In this document: one piece after another, positions 55,170 to 64,000 of the stretch | Numbering within the stretch: the first letter of the stretch is position 1 | How the letters are laid out: each line of letters starts with the position of its first letter | Assembly (NCBI GenBank): GCA_033239005.1 | Contig: BSQZ01000017.1 | Coordinates: 10,831,872 to 10,895,871 of the forward strand | Length of the DNA: 64,000 nucleotides | Origin: Lamellibrachia satsuma | Lineage: Eukaryota; Annelida; Polychaeta; Sabellida; Siboglinidae | Direction of reading: 5' to 3' | The notes under the pieces: generated by a model | Told to the model about the DNA's origin: nothing | The model's input: only the letters and a program-made list of their open reading frames with translations | Database searches by the model: none | Translations under genes and position numbers: made by a program

Positions 55170-56104
55170 ATGCCTCCTGTCGTTATGGTGCTCGACTTTG
55201 CAGAGTTTTTGACTCTTCTCAGTGTTATGGGAGATGCGTTGCTCCCACTAATGCGTCGTGTGTGAGTATTTCTTTTATTTATTTATTTATTTCTTTATTT
55301 ATTTATTTATTACTATTATACTTTCATAACTCTACATAACTGTACATAGATAATAACTCTTTTCACTGTACATACTGTTCTATCGTTCCTGTGTATACAT
55401 GTCTCGCCGTGTGTTCGTCGGGTCCAAGTTCCATATGTAGCGGCTTGCCAGCCGATCGGTTTCGTATTACCTCGTTGCTTGGTTACGTCTGTTATATATA
55501 TATATAGATGTCTATGCATGTTCTCACTCTGGTTGTGTCCTTTACTTACAGAATCCCTCGCTTTCACTGGGCATGCGTAATGACACAGTTGCTCGTCACG
55601 ACAGTCCACCGCCGGGCCTGTCAGGCGACAGAGCTATTTCGAGACGAGTTGTACGACGCCGGTCTCCTGACGGCATTCGCCGACCATGCAAGCCGTTGGC
55701 GTCATGTCATGTCGGACATTGAATTCTATTACGGACCTGGATATCGTACTTCTACAGTCCCTGAGGTGTGGGACGTCGACGACGACGACGACGCCGACGA
55801 CGACGACGACGATGATATCGCCGCCGCCATCGCCTCCGACACTCACGAGGACTCGGACGATTTCCGTCTCGCATTCAGGGCTCACATGTTACAGTGGGAG
55901 TGCGCCATGCACCAACTCCTGCTGTTACATGCCCCGTCACCCCTCCCTATTTTGCGTCACCTTAACAGAGACGGCCCCATCCATCATCCGACCCTCTTCC
56001 GTCGACGACGCTCCGTCTCCCTCCGTATTGCATTGGCCCGCAAGTTGACTGCGCGTTCAGTTCGCCGCTCACTCTTGCCGGCTTTCAACCGTCAGCCCGA
56101 ATGA
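55170..56104 (+). CDS. Plus-strand spliced Polinton gene, unknown function (214 aa)
   Basis: Two exons, 55170-55261 and 55552-56104, with a 290-nt intron (donor GTGAGTATTT, acceptor TTTACTTACAG). The join is in phase and gives 215 codons with stop. The protein starts MPPVVMVLDFAEFLTLLSVM. It has a central acidic run (about 15 Asp) and an Arg-rich C-terminus (FRRRRSVSLRIALARKL). Two segments look alike, FHWACVMTQLL and LQWECAMHQLL, suggesting an internal duplication. AATAAA follows 25 nt after the stop. No known family was recognised. It is the only confident gene on this strand of the element, next to the right TIR, a common place for Polinton accessory genes. Confidence 0.6.
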
Positions 56105-56128
56105 ACACTTCTACAAACGTTCATTTTT

Positions 56129-56134
56129 AATAAA
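56129..56134 (+). terminator. Polyadenylation signal of the plus-strand gene
   Basis: AATAAA 25 nt after the stop at 56104. Confidence 0.6.
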
Positions 56135-56804
56135 CTTTACTACCGTCATTGATTCATGTATTACAGTTTGCATATTCCCGTCTTGTATTGCATTGTTTCA
56201 TGTATTAAAGTTTGCATCATCTTATATTCCCGTCTTGTATTGCGTTTTTGTTGGCATATTATATTTTCCACATAGTCCATTTTCATCCTGCTACATTTTA
56301 TTTAATGCCATATTATATATATAGTCCATTTTCGTCCTGCTACATTTTATTTATCCAACGGTCCGATTTCCGTCGTCCAGCGGTTATTTTATAGCCATGC
56401 ATGTCGGCTAATTAATAACCATTACATATTCCCCTTATGTTTATCGGTTTTACCTTTATTACGTCTTTTGTTCACTCCATATAACCCGCTATAACACACA
56501 TCAATAGCCGTCACTGCCACATTGTTGCTGTTTATCGCCGATTAGCTCGGCTCCCTTGCTACATTGTACCGATTAGCGTCCTTTGATCTCGCGCTACGGC
56601 TCACAGCTGGATAAACGTCTCGGCTTACACTTAACTCCAGTCGTTCGGATGTCCAGTCGACATTAGCTAACCACTCGGACTGGTCACTCCGTCGGGTCAA
56701 GGTTCCGGTCACACGGTGTCTACGTAGGTGGGTGGGTGGGTGGGTGGGTGGTGGGTGGGTGTATTTATTTTCTTTTTTTCCTATGTCCACCATCGATGAC
56801 TACT
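56135..56804. other. Polinton right non-coding strip
   Basis: Several short duplications (TCATGTATTA-AGTTTGCAT at about 56150-56215; ATAGTCCATTTTC-TCCTGCTACATTTTAT at about 56272-56350) and a (GGGT)n stretch at about 56725-56760. No gene was recognised. Confidence 0.55.
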
Positions 56805-57020
56805 GGTCAATATTCGTTCCTCCTCCAGTCCCTAGGGGGCGCTTACCTTACCCAGCATGCACTACGCTCAACTACGCTCGCCAGGGGGCGCTCTACTGCT
56901 CTACTGCTCTCTCATTGGCTGCGCGCACTCTGAGCGATATTAGGGACATTTACCTTGATCTCTTCCTTTGATCTATAGATCGATGCGATAGTGAGGTCTG
57001 AGATGCCTCCGTATACTACT
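56805..57020 (-). repeat. Right TIR of the Polinton (216 bp)
   Basis: Inverted copy of 39205-39420, flanked by the target duplication at 57021-57026. Confidence 0.96.
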
Positions 57021-59288
57021 TTCGTGTTTAGGCTGCCAATTCCACATTTCGTCTTGTTTGGTTAATTCTCGCAGTGGTGCAACGATGTTGGCGAAGTCGG
57101 CAATGAATCGAGAGGCATACTGCGCCATGCCAGGTAGAGAGCGTACTTCTGATGGGTTTGTTGGCCGCCTCGCCTTCGAAATTGATTCGAGTTTCTTTGG
57201 GTCAGCACGCAGTCCATGCGCACCGAAAACGTGTCCGTAGAAAGTGACAGTTGGCTGCGAGAATTTGCATTTTTCTCGGTTCAGGCGAACGTTGTTTTCT
57301 CTTAACCTGTCCAAGACTGCTCTCAAATTCGCATTGTGTTCTGCAGGCGTCTTGCCGTGTACAATAATGTCTGAAATATTTCTGCACCCATTCAGGCCGT
57401 GTAGAAGTTCAGCGATCGTATTCTGAAAGATTTCCGATGCGGCGTTAATGCCAAACATTAACCGTTTGTACCTGTAGAGAGCGACGTGTGTGCTGAATGT
57501 TGTGATTTGTCGACTTTCAGGGTCAAGTTCCAGTTGATGATATCCGGCTCTCAGGTCGAGTGTACTGAACATTGTCGCACCATTCAGATCTGTAATTAGG
57601 TCATCGATGGTGGGCATTAGATGTTTTTGTCGTTTTACTGCTTTGTTGGCTTCGCGCATGTTAACGCAGATGCGCACGGCTCCCGTTTTCTTTGGCACAA
57701 CGACAATCGGACTCACCCACGGTGTCGGGCCGTCCGTCTTCTCGATCACGTCGTCTGCTTCGAGTCGTGCTAGTTCACGTTCGACGTCCTTACGTATGTG
57801 GAACGGTATGCGGCGATGCTTTTGCTGTTTTGGCGTGACAGTCTCGTCGATGTGCAGTGTGATCAACCTGTCCTTGTCCTTTCCCATTCCTTCGAATAGG
57901 TCGCTGTAGTCCTCTATGACCTTGATCTTGTCATCAGCTGTCGTGATCTGTCTCGCCATCGTCAGTATCTTGAGGTTCTCGGCTGCTGCATAGCCAAGCA
58001 AGTTTCCACTGTTGCCTTCGATCACATGAAAAGGCACTGATAGTTGCTCACCATTGTGTTGCAATTCGAAGTTCGCCATGCCAAGCACAGACAGTGGCGT
58101 TGTCGCGCCATACGGGAATACGCGAGTTGTCGTGGGCTGTAATGTTGGCTTCACTCTCAGGCTGTCATACGTGTGCGATTCAAGAATGTTGACTGATGCT
58201 CCTGTGTCCACTATCATTTCTACCTGTTGACCTTGAACTTGGATGAGGCGTTTTGGGATGCGCTGTTTTCCCAGTGCGACGTGACCTTGCTCATCTTCTG
58301 GACACGTAGTGAACACGTACTCTTCATCGTCATCGTTGGTAGCAGCGTGTATTGTCACGGTGTTCGCAACCGGATGTCGCGACATTGGACGCGATACATG
58401 TTGGGTAGTGCGCCGTGATGATCGACAAACTGATTCAAAATGTCCGATTTTGAGGCATGCATTGCACTTCCTGCCGCGCGCCGGGCAACCAGAACGATGT
58501 GGTAGTTGATTACCGCAGTAATTGCAGGCCTTAACGTGTTGGTGTCTGATTGTAGCATCGGGGCGATTGGTCGAGTTGTAACGCGCACCTCTGTCGCCAA
58601 AATTGCGATTTCTGTATGTGGACCGTCCCCTGGCGGATGACTGTGAAGTAGTGGCGTTGATTGGACGATCAGCTTTCGTCCCACCTTCGACGGCGTTTGC
58701 TTGTTGCTCGCTTAACTCAAGCGCTCTAGCGGCGGCGATCAGCTTGTCCAGCGATAGGTCGTCCCGCAACGCACGTCTGCGTAGCGGTTTAGATTGACAG
58801 ACAACAATAATTTGGTTAGCGATCTCCATGTCGACGTTTGCAAAGTCACAGGATTTTGCCAATTTGCGTAACCGTGTTGCGTAATTATCAATCGTTTCCG
58901 TCTCACCTTGTGTAGCTTGGCGAAAACTATATATCTCAAAAGCGGTGTTAGTTTTCGGCGTGAAATAGTCAGTCAGTGCGTTGGCGGCTGTTTGGTAAGC
59001 ATTGACGTCATCGGTGACGTCAGACACAATCAGCGTGTCGAATAATTCGTCGACTTCGTGTCCCGCGTAATGGAGAAGCAACGCGCGCATGCGCGTCGGC
59101 TCGCTGACTGCCATGGCCGTGGTCAATCGTTCAAAACGGTCTAGCCATTTTCTCCAACGAGGTCCCAAATTGCCATGCATTCGCATATCAAACTGTGCAA
59201 ACGCGGGTAGAGCCATTGTAGACGTAGCAGTGGGTGTTTGTGGAATTACGGGATCAGTTGTAGATGTAGTACTTACAGCCGTGTTCAT
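57021..59288 (-). pseudogene. Gypsy A Gag-Pol, 5' part: Gag, zinc knuckle, protease, RT
   Basis: This is 756 codons from the ATG at 59288 (MNTAVSTTST), chosen because an upstream in-frame Met leaves no family similarity. Gag (about 1-200) is followed by zinc-knuckle Cys/His groups (CNYCGNQLPHRSGC and CNACLKIGHFESVC), an aspartic protease (MIVDTGASVNIL), and RT (VRICVNMREANKAV, STLDLRAGYHQLEL). The catalytic YxDD-type motif reads ISDIIV where the group normally has two Asp, so one codon is missing (near 57370). The enzyme should be inactive. The frame is cut by the Polinton just after the RT connection. Confidence 0.88.
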
Positions 59289-59445
59289 GCCGCACGCCAG
59301 AAGTAGCAATGACGTCTGCAGAGCGAGCGCCGTTCTTGTCGAAAAAACAGCGGCGCGTTCTGTTCATAAATTCACCATTTAGAGAACTCCAGTCCAACTC
59401 CGTAGCTCGTTTCCACTGCATAGGCGTCTATGACTGTGGGTTATA

Positions 59446-59461
59446 GTATACCTCGTCGCCA
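59446..59461 (-). other. Gypsy A primer-binding site (candidate)
   Basis: Two bases inside the 5' LTR the minus strand reads TGGCGACGAGGTATAC, starting with the TGG that pairs with tRNA CCA ends. Its first 10 bases also occur beside the Gypsy B LTR end. The tRNA was not identified. Confidence 0.55.
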
Positions 59462-59463
59462 GA

Positions 59464-59660
59464 TGTTGTATCTAGTAGTTTAGATATAGTCAATCTCGTA
59501 TTTACGCAGAGGAATAGAAGTGCGTTTATTGAATTCACATTTGCGGCGCTACATCACGCTACGCCTTGCACGCGCGTAGCAGCGTCATCAATAGTACGTC
59601 ATCACATTAGCATGCACCAAGTAACTTGTGGCTCATTACAATATTGTTGTAAACACAGCA
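59464..59660 (-). repeat. 5' LTR of Gypsy A
   Basis: 197 bp, running TG...CA on the plus strand (TGTTGTATCTAG to AACACAGCA). It is the 5' LTR because the coding strand is minus. ACAAC follows at 59661-59665. Confidence 0.93.
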
Positions 59661-59665
59661 ACAAC

Positions 59666-61564
59666 ATTTGTAGAGCACATACAGTCACTTCTAACGTAAT
59701 ATTTCATATTTATTTAAATAAATATTTGATGTTGCAAATATTATTTGTATGAAAATTAATATAATTAAATTTAAAAGAACGCATGGGTTAAATTATCTGT
59801 CTTTTGGTGAGCAAAGGTTATTGTTTTTGTAATTAAAACATACTGATGATAGTGACTGTCATGTGCATCTTTAAAGGGATAATTCGTTGTATGTCATTGT
59901 TAATATAATTAAATTAAAAAGAATGCAGGGGTTAAATTATCTGTCGTTTGGTGAACAAAGGTTTTTTTTTTAAATTATGCTGATATTGCATGTCTGGTTT
60001 CCTTCTGATGGGGAGGGGTATTGTTGGGAGGGACGGAGGGAGGGAGGTATTCTGTGTTGTCCGTTTTCACAGCAATATCCTGCGGTGAAATCGTGATGTA
60101 GTACCGCCTTGCCAGTGATTAATGGGAAGAAGAAGACATAGCTCAGAAACAATTTTAATTGTTCATATTAAATAGCATTAATTACTTTCTCATAATACAT
60201 GTGAATGAAAAGCATCCTTTCATTGCGCATACACACGTTCAGCAAAATTTATAATGTTAATTAACATATTAATAATTAATTAATCAACGTGCTACACTAT
60301 TGTAACTGCTAGTGTGATTTTGACGTGTAATACATAAAACAACAGTTTACAGTTATTTAGCTTTCTTAGACGGATGGAGTCGTCATAGAGTATTCAGTAT
60401 CCTTGCCACAATAATTACGTAAAAACATAAATGTATTATTATCATTATGGGACTACATAACTTTTCATTGTCAGTTTCATTATTATTACCATCAATGGCC
60501 AGTTATATGTAAAGAACTCCATGAACCAACTATTGTAAAAGTTTCTTATATTTATTTGAATGAAAATCGCTAAGTAGCAATTGTGTTTTAAAGGTGTCTG
60601 ATGGTGTAACTCATACTGCTGCTTGGCAGAAATAAGGTAAATTGCTGTAGGAAATCCTTGTCCAAGCCTAAATAATAACACTATTTAGTAAGTATTTACG
60701 TCGTGTGGCTTTCTTCCGCGTACAGAGGGCCTCGGTCCGAGGCAGTTGCACAAAAGAAATTGTGTGGCATTTGCACGAACTGCCATGACGGGCACATAAC
60801 CGTCGAATACACATTGAATGCACAGGTTTGTGTATCCACTGGATGTGAGCTGAGAATGTGTTATAAGTCATTCGATCAAAAAATGTGTATTCAGACAAAT
60901 CCAGTGATACTACAACATAGACACGGCATATACGACAAAAGGAATACATATGTGGTTTGGTTACTCACCAGTTTAGAATTATTGAAAAAACTAAATAAGT
61001 AATAAAATAAATAAATAAGTAAATTATTTAAATGAACATGTTAATGTAAAGAGATTATATTAAATTGTAAATTTATATAAATTGACTTCAATTTATATAA
61101 ATTGACTTAATTAAATTAAAGTACTCCTTCAATCCCTCCTTAAAGTTGCGCATGCGCATGACATGCAATATCATCAGTATATTTTTTATTACAAAAGCAA
61201 TAACCTTTGTTCACCAAACGACAAATAATTAACCCATGCATTCTTTTCAATTTAGTTATGTTAACAATGACAGGCAATGAGTTGTCCCTTTAAAGTTGCA
61301 TATGCGCATGACATGCAATATCAACAGTATAATTTTTAATTACAAAAACAATAGTCTTTGTTCACGAAACGACAGATAATATGAATTAAATGAAATAAAA
61401 TGTTATTACATTAATAATGAAATGCAATGAGATGTCCACGTGTAGTTGCGCATGCGCATAACATCTAATATCAACCAAATAATTTATGGAAAAAAAAACA
61501 ATATTTGTAACATCAAATATTTAATTAAATAAAAGATGAAATATTACGTTACAAGTGACTGTAT
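59666..61564. other. Interior of the 2.7-kb DNA element
   Basis: It contains subterminal repeats on both sides (about 59780-59980 and 61140-61440, inverted to each other, each with two related units) around a middle of about 1.1 kb. A plus-strand ORF at 60703-61002 carries clustered Cys residues (CGICTNCHDGH, then CVSTGCELRMC) that could be a zinc-binding tail of a decayed transposase. I do not recognise it with confidence. Confidence 0.45.
60703..61002 (+). CDS. Cys-rich 99-codon ORF of unknown function
   Basis: It encodes GICTNCHDG followed by CVSTGCELRMCYK. The spacing of Cys pairs is reminiscent of the C-terminal Cys-rich domain of piggyBac-type transposases, but no catalytic region precedes it and the element's short target duplication does not fit TTAA. 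It may be chance, an ORF fragment or an exapted piece. Confidence 0.25.
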   Translation: MWLSSAYRGPRSEAVAQKKLCGICTNCHDGHITVEYTLNAQVCVSTGCELRMCYKSFDQKMCIQTNPVILQHRHGIYDKRNTYVVWLLTSLELLKKLNK

Positions 61565-61988
61565 GTGCTCTACAAATGTTGCGTTTAATATAAAAACTGG
61601 GGAGAATATTTTAATTTTTTTGTAGATTTCTTTCGTTTGAAACATTTTTTGAGCTTACTTTCTCTTTTTTTATCTTTTAATTTTTTACGATGCATAATTG
61701 TACGCGCGATAAACACAAAGATCGCCTTCGCGGTTCTGATGGCACCGAGGCGTGACTAATACGCATATCGCACGCGCGCCATGTTTATCATGCAATTGGT
61801 TCCGCTGTTTTGATGTGTAAAACTGATTAAAAGTGGCCTAAAACACAATATTTTTAAAGAATATATGAAATTTTTTTGTGGAATATATGCGGAATGATGT
61901 AAGGAACGTATTCAGGTATAAAAAAGCTGTAAAAACCGTCGGCATAAACCTCTAATAATTTAGGCCAGTTAAGTAAACGATTACCGAA
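61565..61988 (-). repeat. Right TIR of the 2.7-kb DNA element
   Basis: This is the inverted counterpart of 36600-37013. The similarity continues inward to about 61480 and matches 59666-59750. Confidence 0.85.
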
Positions 61989-61990
61989 AC

Positions 61991-64000
61991 GTCAATGGGA
62001 CACGCACATGATAGCTATCGACGGCGAACAGTTCAGTGATAAACGCAAAACTGCACTGCTGTTACATTCGCTTGGAACAGAGGGTCAACGGCGCTATTCA
62101 AAACTGAAAGAATTAACCTTCTACCCGCCAAGTGCTACCGAATTTGAAAAGACGAACTTGAATTTGGAAAACGAATACAGAATCATCAGAAACAAGAGAG
62201 CCGAGCGTTGCACGTTCAGGAAGCGCACACAGACGCAGCATGAATCGATCACTGAGTACATAGCAGCGTTACGAGATTTGGCGTCAACTTGCGACTTTGG
62301 CGATTTCTTGGACGATGCAATCTGCGACAAACTCATTGAAAAGATGAACAATCATAAAATTCGTTAAAGACTACTGGCTGATGAGAACATTGACCTAGAC
62401 AAAGCTATTGTCGTAGCTGTGAGGCTAGAAAGTACAATAAAAGATGCTAGGAGTATGGAAGCTCAAAATAGCGTTAACCCCTTCAGTACCGAATCCGTGA
62501 ATGTACTAAGGCAAAAGAAAACTTACGCACGGAAAGTAAGCACGTACGACAAATACAAAAAACACGAACAAACACATACAAACAAATGTTATAGATGTGG
62601 TTCGGCTCAACATCAGGCCAACTACCCACAATGCCCGGCATTGAAGCAAAAGTGCCGCAAATGCAAAAAAAATCGGACACTACGAAAATGTGTGTTTCGC
62701 AACGTTCATCTCGTACAGCAGCCAGACGACAAGCCACATGATTACGTGCTAATCATCGAAAAAGACGAGAAGGCACAAACGAACATCAAATGTCCGAGAT
62801 GTACCGTACAAATCGAAGGCATTGAAGTGAACATTCTAGTCGACTCGGGCTCACCATACACAATTATACCAGACGCACTCTACGGCAATCTGTTCTCACA
62901 ATGCGAGATCTACGGGAGCGACATTGCAACCGGGGGCTACGGGGGTACACCGATCAACATCAGAGGCTACTTTAACGCAACGCTACAGTACAAAGGCAGA
63001 ACAACTGAAGAACGAGTGTATGTTTCGAGACATGGCGCAACAATCTTAGGTTGGCCAACTCAGGCAAAGCTTCAAATCGTTCTCGACCCTACACAACTAC
63101 AGCCGGTCCTACAAACTACGCAGTCTGTGGTTGACGAATTCGAAGACGTGTACAAACAGAACAGCACTACACTGGCTAAACACTTCAAACATCGCATACA
63201 GTGGCGAGACGGAGAAACACCGGTACAACACAAAGTACGCAAAATACCTCTGTCGGTGCAGCCAGCACTGTCGGACGAAATCAAACGACTCCAGAATAAT
63301 GGCGTCATTGAGCAGATCGAAGCTTCAAAGTGGGTGTCATCAATCGTTGTGGCACGAAAGCCCAACGGCACGATACGCATGTGTGTCGACCTACGCGACG
63401 TGAACTCAAAGATCATCGTCGAAACTCACTCGCTACCGAACATCAACGAAATGCTAATGACACTCAAGAAAGCAGAGATATATACGACAATCGACCTGAG
63501 TTCCGCGTACAACCAACTCCCGCTAACAGAGGAGTCGAAGGACATTACGGCTTTCATCACATCCGACGGTCTGTACCGGTTTACACGCGTGCCATACGGA
63601 CTAGCGTCAGCATCATCGTTGTTCAATAGAATGATGCACGTCATCTTCAAAGACGTCAAGGGCGTACTCTACTTTCAAGACGACATTATGATTTACGCAA
63701 CCAGCCAGATCGAGCATGACCGTATTCTCAGAACTGTTTTGACCAAACTTCACTTGCACGGTCTAAACGTGAACAGAGAGAAATGCAGATTCAGTCAGAA
63801 ATATGTGGACTATCTTGGGCATACGATCACCTCTGCAGGGATCACACCCAAAGAAAACCTTGTGAGAGCTATTGTAGATGCACCCGCACCAGAGAGCAAT
63901 GACCAGCTACGTTCCTTCCTTGGGCTTTGCGAATACGTTTCGAAGTTCATCAAACATTTTGCAACCAAAGTGGCACCAATGCGACAGATGATGAAAAAAG
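61991..64000 (+). pseudogene. Gypsy B Gag-Pol (rest), partial and interrupted
   Basis: The gag frame continues from the stub (WDTHMIAIDGEQFSDKRKTA, 61996 onward) to a TAA at 62365-62367, then runs open in the same frame to the window end. A first zinc knuckle (CYRCGSAQHQANYPQC) is complete. The second is disturbed by a run of eight A residues (62665-62672) that probably contains an extra base and needs a second compensating indel. An aspartic protease follows (LVDSGSPYTIIP, about 62840). The RT has PNGTIRMCVDLRDVN, TIDLSSAYNQLPL, the catalytic YFQDDIM (about 63670-63690) and DYLGHTIT. RNase H and integrase lie beyond the window. Confidence 0.8.

Overview
The window is animal nuclear DNA, most likely from an aquatic invertebrate. 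Spliced exons of a conserved centrosomal gene, LINEs, a Penelope-like fragment, Ty3/Gypsy elements and a Polinton/Maverick all occur together. No bacterial operon, rRNA gene or CRISPR array was seen, and the species cannot be fixed from the sequence.

Region 1 (about 1-31,800) is the 5' half of a minus-strand host gene of the CDK5RAP2 / myomegalin / centrosomin family. Its start codon is at 31,631. Eleven exons can be joined in phase (347 codons, down to 5,002) and the gene probably continues past the left edge. The CM1 motif, which docks and activates gamma-tubulin ring complexes, lies in the exons at 18,096-18,206 and 14,318-14,394. The introns carry many minisatellite arrays with 24-76 bp units, a Penelope-like fragment, a foldback element and two decayed LINEs (1-1,830 and about 2,440-4,985).

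Region 2 (about 31,840-36,440) holds a third decayed LINE with a 2A-like motif and a PHD finger, a tRNA-Asp-like sequence, and the probable 5' LTR of a plus-strand Gypsy element.

Region 3 (about 36,440-64,000) is a four-layer nest. A plus-strand Gypsy element (B) is split in gag by a DNA element of about 2.7 kb with long terminal inverted repeats (36,600-61,988, apparent AC target duplication). Inside one of that element's repeats sits a minus-strand Gypsy element (A; LTRs 37,014-37,210 and 59,464-59,660; target duplication ACAAC). Inside the pol gene of Gypsy A sits a full-length Polinton (39,205-57,020; 17,816 bp; 216-bp TIRs; target duplication TTCGTG). The reading frames of both Gypsy elements continue across their insertion points.

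The Polinton encodes the expected core set on the minus strand: protein-primed DNA polymerase B, packaging ATPase, integrase, adenovirus-type protease, major capsid protein, penton-like minor capsid protein and small virion-type proteins. Many of these genes overlap or nearly abut, and TATA boxes recur 40-43 nt before start codons. The right-hand 6 kb holds an unusual accessory module: a NADAR/YbiA-like protein, a zinc-ribbon OB-fold protein like the C-terminal DNA-binding domain of RPA70, an acidic protein with SUMO-interaction-like motifs, and a divergent spliced plus-strand gene. The module suggests a replication or host-conflict role, which is inference. Several lesions (protease frameshift, Gypsy A reverse transcriptase lacking one catalytic Asp, Gypsy B nonsense codon) indicate that at least part of the nest is no longer active.
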